From Cladocopium goreaui (lineage: Eukaryota; Sar; Dinophyceae; Suessiales; Symbiodiniaceae), in the NCBI GenBank assembly GCA_947184155.2, contig CAMXCT020004001.1:165563-229562 (forward strand): a stretch of 64,000 nt of DNA. Direction: 5' to 3'. Made by a program: the position numbers and the translations under genes. The notes under the pieces are model-generated. The model saw only the letters and a program-made list of their open reading frames with translations, was not told the origin of the DNA and did no database searches. Shown in pieces: positions 43,601 to 58,600 of this stretch (its first letter is position 1; every line of letters starts with the position of its first letter).

Positions 43601-46600
43601 CCATGGTTTTTTCTGGTACATTTTGTGCTTTCAACCAGGGCAGGAATGTTGACATGTCGGACTCCACCAGCCTTGAGGTATCAAGAACAATACAACCTCA
43701 CGAAGAACAAGCTGATGACACTGCCCAAAGGGAAGCAGTAGAGACCTCAGAGCTTCAGATAGCAGCACCAGAAAATTCATGTGGCTGTCACTTCCAGATA
43801 TTTTTTGGCCAACATTGCAATTAATATGTGGCAAAACATATTTATGACCAACTATGGCATATTTATGTCATTTTTTTGGGCTCATATTGATTGCGCTCCA
43901 TTGTCCCATTAAAAAACCAGTGCAATCAATATGCACTAGGCCACAGAGGCAATCGGTCGCGAAAAGCATCCGGATAGTTTCTTCAGAAAAAACATTCCAC
44001 ATATTCCAGAGTTTTCCGGAGATCTCTGACCCAATCTCTGATTGAAAACTGGGTTTAGGGTTGTGAAGTTCCCCAGTTTTATCCGGATTTCCGTTCGCGT
44101 GGATCAAACCCCTGAGGTTTGACTTCAACGAGAGTTTGATCTTTGGGCGCTTTGATCTCTTCTGCAGAAGGGTTGTCAAGTTGATGCACATGTCCCTCGG
44201 AGAGCTCGGAGTCGATGTTTTCGCCCCTTGAAGATAGGTCGAGCCCGGCCCATGGTCCAATGGTGATGGAAAGAGAAAGCCTGGGGTGACATGAGATTTC
44301 TTGGTGCATCTCTTTTCCAGGTCTTCATTCAGAATCAGATGCTTGTGGCAGCACAAACCTGGACATGAATTCACCATCATGGCCCATGCATGGATGATTT
44401 ATGATGATTTACCTATCAAAAATGGTGATTTTCCATAGCTGCCATAGCTATGTATGCTATGTTAAACGACCAGAGGGTGATTCAACTCTGTTTCCAAAGC
44501 GTCCAAACCTGCAGCTGCTGCAGGTTTGGGACAGTCCATCAGTTCAACCAGCTCAAAATCCACCTCAAATCCATGGATGGGTTTGGAGCTCAGCTGGCTT
44601 AGCTGCTTAGCTGCTTAGCTGCTTGAATATCTTGAATGCTGCCGTGATCTCTTGGACAAGCTGGGTTGACGAGTCGCCAAAGGAGCTCAAACAAGTGACT
44701 TGACTTTCAAATTAGGCACCTGAAGTACCTAAAATCACAATTTTCAAAAGCAATTGGAACAAATGGTGATTTTTCCCAAAATTTGTACCTGAAGTACCGA
44801 AAATCGCCGCACTTCCATGGAATTCCAACAGCACACAGGATCCGGCAGCTGGTGGGAAACTTTCAGTACATCGTGGATGATTTCAAAGTGAAGCGCCACG
44901 TGGGCCGCTCAGAAGAGCCAGAGATAGTACCTTTTGATGGCGATGGATGGCTACCTCCTTAGTGCCATGGAAAACCGGCACTTGGAGAAGTTTTGGACAG
45001 GTTATTCAGAAATGGAAGAACTGTTTCTATGAAGGTTTTTCCCTTGCGAGGTTGGATGGTTCATATTTTCCCTGTGAGGCACCCTCTAAGTATAGCTGAT
45101 GATCACAGCGCCAGCGAAAGAACACATCAAGCATCGGGTCAAACGCCTTTCCTGACCATAGATTTTTCAGATATCCATTCAACAACTTGACAGGCGGTGT
45201 AATTTCTTTCATCAACTTGGAATGTCTGAATATGAGGATGCTACCAAAATGGCATTTTGAAAGGGAACATGAAGCTCAACCATGAAATCATATGAAATCA
45301 TCAACGCAACACCGGGGCTTGAGGCATCCATAGGCATCCCAGCTTGGCAAAAATCAGGATCTACTGGAGTTCCTGAACAATCGCTTCGACCGAGACTATG
45401 TGGAGCAAAACCGCCATATCTTGCGGATGGTGAAGATTGGCAGTTGGTCTGTGTTTCTATGGGAAAAAACAACCATAGGAAACCATAGGAAACCAGGATT
45501 TGTTTAAAACCCCAACGTGAGGGATTGATGTAAAACTGCAAAGATCAAGGAGGCATGCTGGTAGCCCAAGGAAAAGAATGGTAGATGACGGTAGATGATA
45601 CTAAAGTTACTAAAGGCTCACCAGGCCAGCAAATGACACAACTTGACAGTAGGGAAATTGACTTGCAAAGTCAAAACTGTTCAAATTATTCTTTTGACCT
45701 TTCTATATCTTTTTCCTTTGGTCATTTTAAGCACTTTTTGGCTTTTCAAGACTCTTTGATTTTTCGATTTTTCGATTTCTTCCTTTAACTTTTGACCTTT
45801 TCAGCTTCTTACTATGCCGTTCTAGCACTTTTCGACTTCTCGGGGCTTTTCGACTTTTTGGCTTTTGACCAGCTTCCTTGAATCCTTAAACCCTGTGTTA
45901 CGATGATCTGATTCTGTGGCCAGGTTGCTCGCTTATGCCTGCGTTGGCTGTTTTTTTAAGCCATCGATTGAAGAAGCAGCTAACGTGGCATCCTTAGGTA
46001 ATAGGCATGGGCATCCAGCAATGTAGGATGCTGGCGGCCAGTTTCCCCACCCTAAGTCCCCTGTCTCAATAAACAATCCATTGGGGTTGTTGAACAAGAG
46101 GGAGAGCTTCAACATCGTAGGTTTTCCAAAAATCATAGCACTTTTTTGGGGGCAAGACTTGGGGTGATTTTGGAGGCAATTCGCTCCAATTTGCATGACT
46201 TTCTTAAGGCGCCAAGTCCTGACCTTGAGGGCTTATTCTTTGATTTAGGGTATATTTGGGGTTGGTTTAGGGTTGGTGCAAGGTTCATTGAGGGCTGATT
46301 TGACACAAAGTGGCGCCTAAGTCAACTCTATCGAAACACTGTTTCTTGTAAGAGAACCGTGCCCTAATCCTATGACTTTATTCTTTGACCGGAACCCCAA
46401 GAAACATAACCGAACCCCCTTTTTATCTAACCGAAGCTGCTTTGTACCCAACCGGAAGGCCTTTTGTCTAAGAAAATGCGCGCTTTGGTAATTTTTTGGC
46501 TTATAGACTTATAGAGTGATGTTGTTTTTTCTGGGTAGGTGCCACCTGAAGGCACGGACTCTTCGACTTTTTGTTTCCGAAAACTCTGCTTTTCAAGTTA

Positions 46601-49600
46601 AGACCCAACTCAGCAAGAGCCCACAGCAGTTCATGGCACCCAATTGCAATGGGAAGTCATGGGGCCCTTTTTAGGTGTATGTCGGCGTTCATTTTGGGGA
46701 CTCAAAAGCTCTTGGGACTTGGAATTTTTCTTGGGGCAGATTCAGTGGCCACCATTTGAGCCAGGTTCAATGTCCGCGTGAGCGAGTTGGAGGGTGCCTT
46801 GCAGGCCAGGAATTGACCAATGCCCTGTTTATTGGTATATTCCCACTAGACTGGCTTATTTACAGGTTCCCACTATGGGTTACAATATGTTACAACCACC
46901 CCTATAGAAGGTGGTCGTATAACTCTTGCAACAAAACACCAATTGGCCTTTTGGCAGTGGCTCATTTGATATGATATGACTTGATTTGACTGATGCATGT
47001 TGGACAAAAATGGATGGTTGAATGAAGTTGAATGTCAAAGAAGACCAAGATCAACGTTTTTGGTGCTTCAAAATTGAACCTCTAGGCAATTTAGTGCCCA
47101 TACTATACAGTATACGCAGTAGTCGTCCGCTTGCAGCATGCTTGCTGTAGCCTTGACCTGAATCCCAGGAATTCATCAATCAGTCCTTTCAGAATATCGC
47201 GTTGGCGCCTGAGGACGTAGCTACAAACTCGCGTATCAAATACGCGGCTGGATCCGCGGCTCCAGGAGTCATGATAGACTTAGTTTGAAAGGAACATTGC
47301 CAAGAACTTCGAAATTTCAAGTTGTAAAATTGCATGGTTTTCTGTAACTGATCTACCACAATCAAGTTGTGAAGCCTCAGGTCCATCGATACTTCCTTGA
47401 AGTTGCTCAGCAAGTTCCAAAGTGTCCTGGCAGGGAGGTTCCTCCTAACACGTGCCACAGATTGTTGGACTTTGACGCAGTTTTGCGAGATGAATGGAGC
47501 AACGCCAGCGCATTTATCTTAATTACTTTACTTCGTGTGATCCCCACCATGACATTTATACATGTTCTTACTGGCACATCTTCTGGCATTCTATCTGACA
47601 TATCTTCTGACATTCTATTTGGCATTCTATCTGGCATATCTTCTGGCATTCTATCTGGGCATTCTATCTGGCATTCTATCTGGCATATCTTCTGGCATTC
47701 TATCTGGCATATCTTCTTCTGGCATTCTATCTGGCATATCTTCTGGCATCTCTGGCATATCTTCTGGCATTCTATCTGGCAAATCTTCTGGCATTCTATC
47801 TGACATATCTTCTGGCATTCTATCTGGCATTCTATCTGGCATATATTCTGACATATCTTCTGGCATATCTATCTGGCATATCTTCTGGCATATTTTCTGG
47901 CATTCTACCTGGCAAATCTTCTGGCACTCTATCTGACATTTTATCTTCCTATATGAGGTCCGGCAGGGAACACTTGGCGTGGATACTCGCGGTTGAGGTC
48001 CGGCAGGGAACACTGGGCGTGGATGGTCGTGGTTGAGGTCCGGCAGGGAACACTGGGCGGGATGGTCGTGGTTGAGGTCCGGCAGGGAACACTGGGCGTG
48101 GATGGTCGTGGTTGAGGTCCGGCAGGGAACACTGGGCGTGGATGGTCGTGGTTGAGGTCCGGCAGAGAACACTGTGGATCGCGGGTCGCAGTTGAGCAAG
48201 GACGACGAGGACGACGAGGAGGACGAGGAGGAGGAGGAGAAGAGGCGGAGGAGGAGGAGAAGGAGGAGGAGAAGGAGGACGAGGAGGCAACTGACATAAA
48301 ATCTAACAACCCTCACCTGGCAGGTGGGGAAAAAACAGAGCTTGATTTGTATGCGTTATATTACCTGCAATGGAGGGGGTGAAAAGTCATCCCACGCTTC
48401 CTTTAATGAGAGAGCTGGCACTAAAATCATTAAAACTGACCCTCACAACACCAATCGGATGATGCAATGATCATCAATGATCCATAGAGATCCATAGAGA
48501 TCCATATAGAGTCCATAGAGCCATTGAAGTCATGGGCGATGTTGTGTGTTGCTTGGTGAGCTCCCGTGGTATGACTAAGGTATCCTTCAGAATGGCAGCC
48601 TGGAGCCTCATGGGGACTCTTAAGGAATGGCTTGGTGGCCTTGGCTTAGTGAGGAGAATGGGAGAAGAGAAGGGATTTTTCTATGTGGCCTTGCCAGAGG
48701 TTTTTGAGCATGTATTTTATTGTATTTTTGCTGTTCCTAGTTTTTTTTAAAATCATTTACTGGTTGGTGGTTTGGAACATGAGTTTTATTTTTCCATATA
48801 TTGGGGATCATCATCCCAACTTAGCCATTTAGTGGATCATTGCCTGTAGGTTACATAAAAATGGTAGAACCATGTAAACCCAGACAAGCCACTTACGAAC
48901 CATCATGGGAAACCACACGCAATCCAGCAGCATCCTGCTCAAAAGGCTGGCAGCTTGGAAGTACCAGGGGATGGATTGAAATTGGAAGGACACCTTGATG
49001 AACATCAAACAGGTGTGCCATTCGATGGATTTCACACACACACACATCATCTTGAGACAGTTGTGGAAATAGCCCTTGAGCCTGCTGATGTTTCAATGGG
49101 ACAACCTGCCATTATCCATGGCTGGCTGGTGGTTTGGAACATGAATGTATTCTGACTTTCCATCTAATTGGGAATGGAATAATCATCCCAACTGACGAGT
49201 TGTCCATCATTTTTCAGAGGAGTAGGTCAACCACCAACCAGTCATAATTAACCATCATTAACCACTATTAATCACTATTAACCACTATTAACCACTATTA
49301 ACCATATGGATAGGTCAACCACCAACCAGATGGGGAATAGTATGGAATAGTGTAAGTTTCAACCTTGCCTTGCTCCCAGCAATGAGGCCGCTGTTGCTCT
49401 TGGCCTTATTTTCATGTGCCATGGCCATGGAACCGGATGAATCTTGGCCTCCGCCAGAGGCTGAACGCGCCAGGGAAATCTACGACGACTTGGGAAATCT
49501 CACTTTTCCCATCAGCAACGGATCGCTGGCGCAACAGTTCCCTGGAAATCATGTTTCGGAAAGGGGAGTGATCCCCACGAAATCCCTGCCATCGTTTTTT

Positions 49601-52600
49601 CCCCGGCTGATTTGAACATTGATCCCTTGAACTGAAGACTATCCATGGATACCAGTGATTTTTTGCACCAGAGCAATCATTTTTATTCATTTTCAAGTTC
49701 GCGAATTATGGTGGATTATAGATTATGTGTTGTTTTTTTTGTTTTTTTGGCCAGCCTGGCCGCACCAAAATATGATTCGGTACGATCCCTCTACATGAAA
49801 GATGGCAGCCTGGACATCTTTTTTTTAGCCAATTCATCCCATCATCCCATCAATCCATCCATTTATTTCATGTTATTTCCTTAACCCAAAGTATCCCAAA
49901 GTTGGCCATTTGAGATTCTTAGCTTCTGTGATCTTTGGTGATCACACAGATATTTCCCATGATTTCCCTTTCCCCTGGGTTCACCGATCCATTTTCAGCA
50001 GAAGTGGTCTTCCTCATGACCATCTGATGCAGCCGTTTATCCCATCCCAATTTGAAGGTTTCCTAGAATGGGGCACCCCTACCATAGCTTTCAAGGCTAA
50101 CATGGCCTCATTTCGGATGGGTTTTTGGGGGTATCCCCATGTTAGGACCCCCCCCCAACTGGTCATCAAAACGCCAGGTATTTCGATCAAGGCTTCCGGT
50201 TGCTGAGTGCCTTCGACTTCCGCCGTGCTGTGCTCGCCTTCCGCGCAGCCTCTGCCGCCGAGGCGGAGGGCTGCGTGCTGTGCCAGTGGGGCGAAGCTAT
50301 GGCGCTAGGGCCCAACCTCAACAGCTTTGATGAACCCAGGTGGGATATGGATGGATATGGTGGGTGAGACCAGATGGGATGGGTTTTTATGGATAGAACT
50401 GGAGGTTCTGGAGCTTCAGATATGTTAAGAAAAAAACGAATCATGTGATTATCATATATGGGTGAAATATAGTGGTCAAGTTTCTGTAGCAGAATCGGAT
50501 GGCCAGATGATAGCCTCGGGTAAAGTTGATGGGATTGTGTCCAGGTAGAAGGTACAAATGCAACACCGAAATTTTCCAGATGCCAAATTTCAGTGGAATT
50601 TCGGTTGGTGATAAAGTCATGCCCCAACTTGGGGTTCAGCACGGGGTTTTCTATCTGGTTCAGCGAATTTGGGGATGACATAGTGACTTAGTTGACCTAG
50701 TGACCCCAGGTTGAGTGAGACTTGACTGTGAGCGATCTTGGTTGCAAGGGTCAAACAAGTTGAAGCCCGTTCCTTGAACAAAACATACAAAACAGGGAGT
50801 TGTGAAAGGGGTATGAGAACATCATGAGAACATTCCAAGACAACAATTTCAGATTCGAAGCTTTACTTCGTCATCCCGTTGGCCTATTGGGCCCACGTCC
50901 CATGAGTCCCATGTACCTCAGGTTGCTGGCCAGCATTCCTTCAGCATTTCAGAAGGCGCAAGCTGCCCTTCACCTTCTGGAGCGTTTGGAGGCGACTCCG
51001 ATGCGTCCGAGTTCGATCGAGCGTGGCTTAGTCTATGCCCTGAAGCATCGCTATGTGCCCACAGCTGCTGAGTATGTGATGAATGAATCCCAGCTCACTC
51101 ACAGCTATGCCATGGAGATGGATCGGCTACTGGCAGATGTGAAGACCACGGATGCAACCTACTCGGTTAAACAATGCGGTTTTGTGTGGTTCATATGTAC
51201 GATTTCCATGTATAAATTGGGATGGCACGCACGCACACCAAGCTACATAATGAACATGACAATAATAATGGCAATAATAATGACAATCATAGTGGCAATA
51301 ATAACGATAATAATGATAATGATAATGATAAAACATGCTCATCATGATGATCATGATAAATTTATTACAGTATCCCAAGGATGATGATTCCACGATTTTC
51401 CCAGGATTTTCCCCCATTTTTTCATGGCATCGCATCCTAAGGCCAACTATGCGAATGTGGCAGCCCTTACAGCAGATGCTTTGATGAACACCTGCCCTTG
51501 GGACTACTGGGTGCCAGGGGTGCCTGATCCAGGAGCTAACGGAAGCACCCAGTTGCAGCTGCGTCCCGCGGCAAAGAAGGCGACATGTTTCAGTTCTGGG
51601 TTGTTTACACTCTGGTAAACCAACGGTTGGCTACAGAAAATCACCATGCTATTAATGGGTAAATCAACTATACATGGCCATTTTCAATCGTTATGTTAGT
51701 TTACCAGAGGGTAAATATGGTAAATCATATATGTGGCTTCTATATCCCCATTACAACTGGTTGGTGGTTTGGAACATGAATTTTAATTTTCCATATGTTG
51801 GGAATTTCATCATCCCAACTGACTTTCATATATTCTTCAGAGGGGTAGGTCAACCACCAACCAGGAAACAACGATTTGCTCTACCTTCTTCCTTTTTGTG
51901 CGGTTTGTGAGCCTTAAAATTTGGTTTCTGAAAATGGGGTTCAACATCGTGTTATTTTGTTTTAAGACTTTGAGGGTATTAATCAACATTTCAAACTTCA
52001 AACTATCAATAGTCATTTGGTTGGTGGTTTCAACGATTCCACTTTCCCAGTTTGAGGTGTTGTGCAACTTCCATTTCTTTCCACCTTGCCCTGTTTTGTC
52101 CTCCAGCTCCACTCCGCCATTCCACAGAAATTCGCAAAGTCACAGGCCATGAAGATCTTGAAGTCGGCCCTGACCTTGAGCCCCAGCCACCCTTTCTGCA
52201 TCCATCTCTTGGTTCACATCACCGAAGCCTCTCAGGATCCTCACCTCTTGCGGCAGGTGAGGCCCATGGCGAAAAGCCTGCCGCAGCTGATGCCGGGGGC
52301 ACCGCATTTGATCCACATGAGCTTTCACACCTTGATGCACACGGGGGATTTCCATGTAGCGGATCAGGACAACACCTGGGCAACTCTGATGCCGAGGTGA
52401 GAGTTTGTTACTGGGAAACATAGCAGGAGAAGTTGTGTTTTTCTCGATTTTGTGCATCTGTCTCTCATAGTCTTTCTTTTTTTTCCCTCTCTCTCTCTTT
52501 CTCTTTCCTTTTTTCTACTTTTCTTTGTGTCGCCTGTTTTGTTTTCATCCGTTTTCCCTCTGGTAAACCAACGGTCGGCTATGGAAAATCATCATCTTTA

Positions 52601-55600
52601 ATGGGTAAATCAACTAGACATGGCTCACTTTCAATAGCTATGTGAGTTTACTGGAGGGTACCAACCCAAACATAGGCCATCATGTGCCCGATATGCGCGA
52701 CTTCAATAGCCGATTTGATCCCTGGCAACATCTTACCGCATCCTTGAAACTGCGATATTTCAACATATGACTCACGTATCAACCATAGATCTGGATGATT
52801 TGTAAAGATCTCACTGCGACCTCACTGGAATGATGGTTACTAGGGGTAACAATCCGAAAACAACATGATTTCAGATGACTGAATTATCATAATTCGTCAT
52901 AATTCACATATTATAATCTATCCAGATAGATGCCATCTAGATCCCATTTCGGATATCTTGGGATATCGGATTTTTCGGAGTTCCAGTGAGTTCCAGCCCT
53001 TGGAGGCAGATTTATCCCATGCACAACTTGGACACCCTCTCCTGGGTCTGTCGCATCCAGGGTCGTTCTTTGTGCTCCCTGGATGCTGCCAAATCGCTGG
53101 AACATCGGGCCTTGAGCCTGGATCCTGGGCTACCAATAATGAGTGAGTCATATATTATATAATATGATTTCCCAAGTCACAGCCAGTCATTCCAATAAGC
53201 TACATTGAAAATCATAGCTTTCCGAGGTATCACCCACATGTTTGAGACAGTTTCATCAAGCTGTTTGACTTTGAATAGAGATATAAACATGAAGTATACC
53301 GTCCCTCCAAAAACCTCTATGAACATCCATGATTTCCAACCTCGGTTCCAACAGAAGGTCGGAAGTGGAACTTTCGAAACGGGTTTCCCACCCGCGCGCT
53401 TCGCCGCGGTCTGGCCTTTGACACTCTTAGCCTTCGGCCGGTACCAGCAGATCTTGGACGCGGAGCCACCCAAGCAGTGCCAAGTGGAGCCGTTTCTGGC
53501 AGGTTGGGGGAAAGCTGCAGAAATACATGGAGATATGATGAGATATGATGGGACAATTAATAGACGAAAGAGTAATAAAAATATTTAATAATATTTAATA
53601 ATAGTAATATTTAACAATAATAATAGTAATAATAATATAAAATATATAGTATATAATATATACTATGTATAGTATACACATATATTTTCACATATCAATC
53701 GCCGGATCAGAAATGGAAGTCGTGGGAGATCAAGCAAAGAAATGTGTTTAAAACCCGGCAACAACTGGGAAGATAATGGGATATGAGTCGCTGACCAACA
53801 CACCAGCAAGAAGTGGTAGTTTGATGGATTTTGGAGATTTACTCAGCTAGAAAATAGGGATTTTGATGGATTTGGGTGGGAGTCTGGAAGCACTAACAAA
53901 GCAAACCGAGGCATATGATGGGTGCATCCACTGGCTTGATAGATTAACAAAAATCCCGCAAAAATGGGAATGGTTTCCCCTGCCATTGCGCACATCTGCA
54001 ATTTTCCGACCCATTCCCAAATGGGTATGGGTCAAAATTGGGCACCCCAATAATTGGATGGTTAATACTAAACTATACTAAACTAGACATTTCCATCTGT
54101 GGTCCCATTAATGGTCTTCCATTTTGACCCACATCCAAATGAAGAAAGTCAATGGATTGGTTTGTTGGGGAAAATCTTAACCGGAAACCATAGGTATTTT
54201 CCCATTTTTTATATGGGGTTTTCCATGGTTTTCCTGTAAATTTTCCCCAACAAACCAATCCAAATGAAGAAAGGGATGTTGTTCAGATCCTTGGCCATCC
54301 CCTAGGCATTTGGCACTTTGCCGCCGGCGCAGCGGCGGCCCATCTGGGCCAACAAAGGGCCAATGAGGAACTTCATCGCCTTCGAAGAAAGAGGTGGGGG
54401 CAGATATTTTTCGGATTTTTGGTGAGTTTATGCATATCCAGCAGGAATTGAATGAGCAATGAGCTTGTGAACCATCGATTCTTGAGATTTGGAGGTGTCA
54501 TGACTTCATGATATGGATCTGCCTGGAAATAGGGTATACCGCCAGGAATTGCGAAAGAAATTAATGATGAACCAGAGGATTTAGGGGTACCGTCTTTTTC
54601 AGACAAAGCCATATGACCATACCTACTATCTTTGAATGCCCATGATGGGATGATAACGCTTATAACATTGATAACGGAGCCCATGTGGTAGACATTTTTT
54701 TTGAGGTTGGATTCATAGACTAATAGATGTCCCAAATTCCCACTGGTTGGTTTTTGATGGTTTATGAAAATTGAGAGTTGTCCCATGAAAACCAATCGGT
54801 AGATGATACTGGCCCATCTGTTTGTCCCAAAAGGACAATATTGTGTTGGACGATGTTGGCAAGTTTAACCTAAGCATACCCAAGAAATTCCAATCTGATA
54901 CCGCCCATCAAGACACCCAAGCTGATATGGTTCGTTTGTTTTGGTGAAATTGCACAGCTACCACTGCAATGAGCAAAATCTCATGGTTGGTGAAATCGAT
55001 TTGGATCATAATCAACCCCCTGAGTGAATGAGTTGACCGGACTCCAGTAGTTGTATCATGCAAGTCCTCGGGAGCCTCCGCCCCAACGAAGCTCATGGCT
55101 GAAACCATCTGACCGTTCAATTCATGCTTCGACCCAAGTCCACGCCCTTTTTAAGGACATGTGGACTGCATCAACGTTCCATTGTTCAATTAGTTGGTTG
55201 AAGGGGACATCTGCAGGATATAGCTGCTATATAGCTATATTTAAGGATAAAACCTATGGTTTCCCCTCAAATTTTCCTCAAACTAACCTCATGATGTTGT
55301 GCCTTTCAACAACTCGGTGGAGTTTCTCAACGACTGCGGACGCCAGGGAAGAAGTGGTGGAAGAAATGCAGCAGCCAGCTGGATTGGCATGGAAAAACTT
55401 CCACGGCTCAAAGGCGATTCCCAGGATGTTTGAGATCCGTTTGAAAAGGGTCCTGAAAACCATTGTGTTTTTTTTGGGATTCCCCAGGATGGGGTTATGA
55501 TAATTAGTCAATATTAGTTAGCTAAGTTGGTGCAAATAACTAATAATAACAATAGTGTATGATACCTCTGGTAAATTAACATAGACCCTGAAAATAAAAA

Positions 55601-58600
55601 AAAATAATGGAAACTAATCTTCCAACCCCTATCTACCAGGGTCTATGTTAATTTACTGGTGGGTACTTATAATTGTATTTAGATGCAATTACATATCAAC
55701 AAACATAACTGGGGGGACCATCCTGCCCAAAACAAAAACCGTTTTTCGTTTTTTTTTTTGTGTGTGTGGATAAATCACGGCCTGTCTTAGACATAGTAAT
55801 CACTTGAGCACTTGAAACTTTAAGAAAACCTAAATATTTTTTTAAATAAGATCTATGTATCTTGTAAAATATAACCATCAACATCCACACTATATTTCCA
55901 TGAGCATCCCAGCATGAGCCATTCTTAAGTCATTAGTAGCCATGAAAAAACAATGAAACCATGACTATTACAGTATATATAAGCGTGAATATCCCACTTG
56001 AAATTCAACCATTGTTAAACCATGGTTATATTCCAGCACATTAAATGATTAAACCATGAACATTTCAGGAAAAAATATGACTACCCTCTTGGTAATTTGA
56101 CAGTTTGCTATTGGACATGGCCACTGAGTTCGTTGATTTACCCATCAAAAATGGTGATTATGTGATTGTCCATAGTTTTTTCCCATAATTTCCACTAAAA
56201 AAATGGTGGTTTAGCCATAAAAAATGGTATGTTCACCAGAGGATCAATGGCCATTTCAGGAACCTAAATTGGAGGTACCTACCATATATAAGGCCTATGT
56301 AAGGGCTATGCAAGGGAATATCCCCACAATTCATATGGCCTTATATGGTACAGTACCTCCATTTTAGGATCCAGGAATTCCTATTGAGAGGATATCCCAT
56401 TTTTTAATCTTCTGATTCCATCATCGAGGCCTGGGCCGTGTACCCTGCCGCGCAGCTTCTGTCACTGGCGGAGCAGGAACTTCTGGGGCAGCTGGGGGAC
56501 CTCAACGCCTGGCGTAGGGCGGCAACGATGGAGGCTGGGGCCCTGGGCTGAGCCGCCTGAGCCTAGGGAGCTTCAGTCCGTGGTGGAGACCATGGGGGAT
56601 CTATGATGGATATGGAAATGGTTGATATGTTATCCATATATAAACCATTTAGATGTTATAGATAAATGTTATAGATTTATATATCCATGATTTATAGATG
56701 AAATATCCATATTGAAATGGTCTATATATGAATACCATATGTTATAGTGGATAGATACTATGACTGATGGTGGATATTTCATCTATAAATCATGGATTTT
56801 CCATTGCCATGTTTACCGGAAGGTAGATGAACTTCATGATGAAATGGCAGGTTTCAGTACACCAACTAGTGTTTTTAAGTAGAAAACCAGCATAAACTCG
56901 ATTAACAATTTTCACATTGTCATTTTTGATCCTTTATGATGGGTGTTGCACTATTGTACTCCAACTATTTTGAGAGTCACACCATTTTATAACCATTGTT
57001 CAGTACTAAACATTGCTAAACCTCCACCATTTTGAGCCACCAAAAGGCACCAGCTTCTGTTTGCCCATCCAGGCCGCATTACCATACGATGAGCCTCCAT
57101 CATGGTACTTGCCAGTGGCAAATCGTCTTGGTGAAGCATTGGCTCAAGCCGGTGACTTTTCGATCATTCAGACACTGAAATTAAGAAAAGCAGAAGTTTT
57201 CTCAAGAACACTGGGGTGATGTACTGACTGTTTTTGTGGTTTCAGTTTTCGCCCGAAGTTTTTGCATTCAGTTTCAGATGTGGCGGCAGACAAAGTCTGA
57301 GAAACATGTGTTTCTCTCAAATAACCAATGCAATCCAGAGATAGCAGATGTAAGGCCTCTTAGGGCAGCCACAGCCAAGTCTGGAGCTACTAGAAAATTG
57401 CTCAGCACAGGTATATAAGGTGGTCACCCACCAGTTTTAAGTTGATTTATAAAGCCATCTAGTCCACTCTAGTTTGATCGATTTACCATAGGCCCCAGGT
57501 CCCAGAATTCCATCAGAACCATAATTTTAGATGAAGTTTGGGATTTCCAAAAACCCTCTAGTACAACAAGAATTCGGCTATTGTCAGCACCTGTAAATTT
57601 TCTGTAGGTTGAGGCTGAAGCTGGATAGTTATGGTATATTCCTGGTATATCTTATGTATATCTTATGTTATCTATGTTATCTACTTACAAATAGAAACTT
57701 CACCATCCAATCATCCAAGATCATCCAAGGACTTGAAAGTAGACGTGACCAGTCCCATGGTTATTGGATCTGAGGTGAGCTGGAGGCGGCTGCAGAAGTT
57801 TATCGCGACTCCTTGAGTTCCTCGGGATCGAATTTTCGAGCAGCGATTTCGAGACACCTTAAGGGTTTACAGATTCCCCATGATTCCCCAATAGGGATAG
57901 CGTATGATAGCTTGGGGTTGTTAGCATTAATTATGAAACTTATCAATAAATTATCATAATCATCACTGTTCTTAATTATTATCATTGTTGTTGTCAGTTT
58001 TTTTTACATAACATTTACCAAGTCATTCCAGGCAGCCCCCAACAAAGGTCGCTTGCCAAAGAATGGCTGGGCCATGCTGGGTCTATGGCAGCTTTGCCTT
58101 CGGAGATGGGGACATGAGAATTCCACGTGCCACGAGCTGCAGCGAAACTTTTCAAAGGCATGGAGCCATGCTGATGTCACTGGATTGCAGCTATATGTGG
58201 CTATACTTGGGCAGTTGAGGTGAAGAGATATGGGGTTATAGCATGTTATAACCGTGGTTATAAGCCACCAGAAGTTTGGACATGACTGAACCCCTATAAC
58301 TATGGTTATATGTTATCCACTTATAACTGGACCTGCACCGAACCAAGTCGTGGCTATGGCTCAAACATAGGCTATGGGTATATGCGATGGTATACCCGTA
58401 CCACGGCGACCATAAGCTTTGATCATGTTTTGGCATGAAACCCTCCATGGTAGTGGTGACCCATACCAAATTTAGTGAATGATGGCCCATGGCAGGTATT
58501 TATGCTTCAAAGGTGCAACTGGAAACGTCACAAAGTTTGTTTTCCCAGCCTTTGGCCACCCCTTCCTCATTTCTACCATTTCCACCTTTTCTTTGGCCCA

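Noticed and set aside
44079..44309. Highly protein-like - strand frame (LSITIGPWAGLDLSSRGENI ...)
   Set aside because: The + strand here is dynein exon 44117-44191 (FDFNESLIFGRFDLFCRR), which fits family and phase; the - frame is its shadow.
47651..48316. 221-codon - strand ORF as an ordinary gene
   Set aside because: It is read from tandem repeats of the composite element; no independent coding evidence.
48968..49012. Candidate for the missing dynein exon (DGLKLEGHLDEHQT)
   Set aside because: The splice phase does not match exon 47381-47437 or 59770-59811, and similarity to the expected segment is weak.
54829..54950. Open + frame DNIVLDDVGKFNLSIPKKFQ inside the TPR gene
   Set aside because: TPR exon 8 (54306-54393) joins exon 9 (55347-55413) in phase and in family alignment without it.
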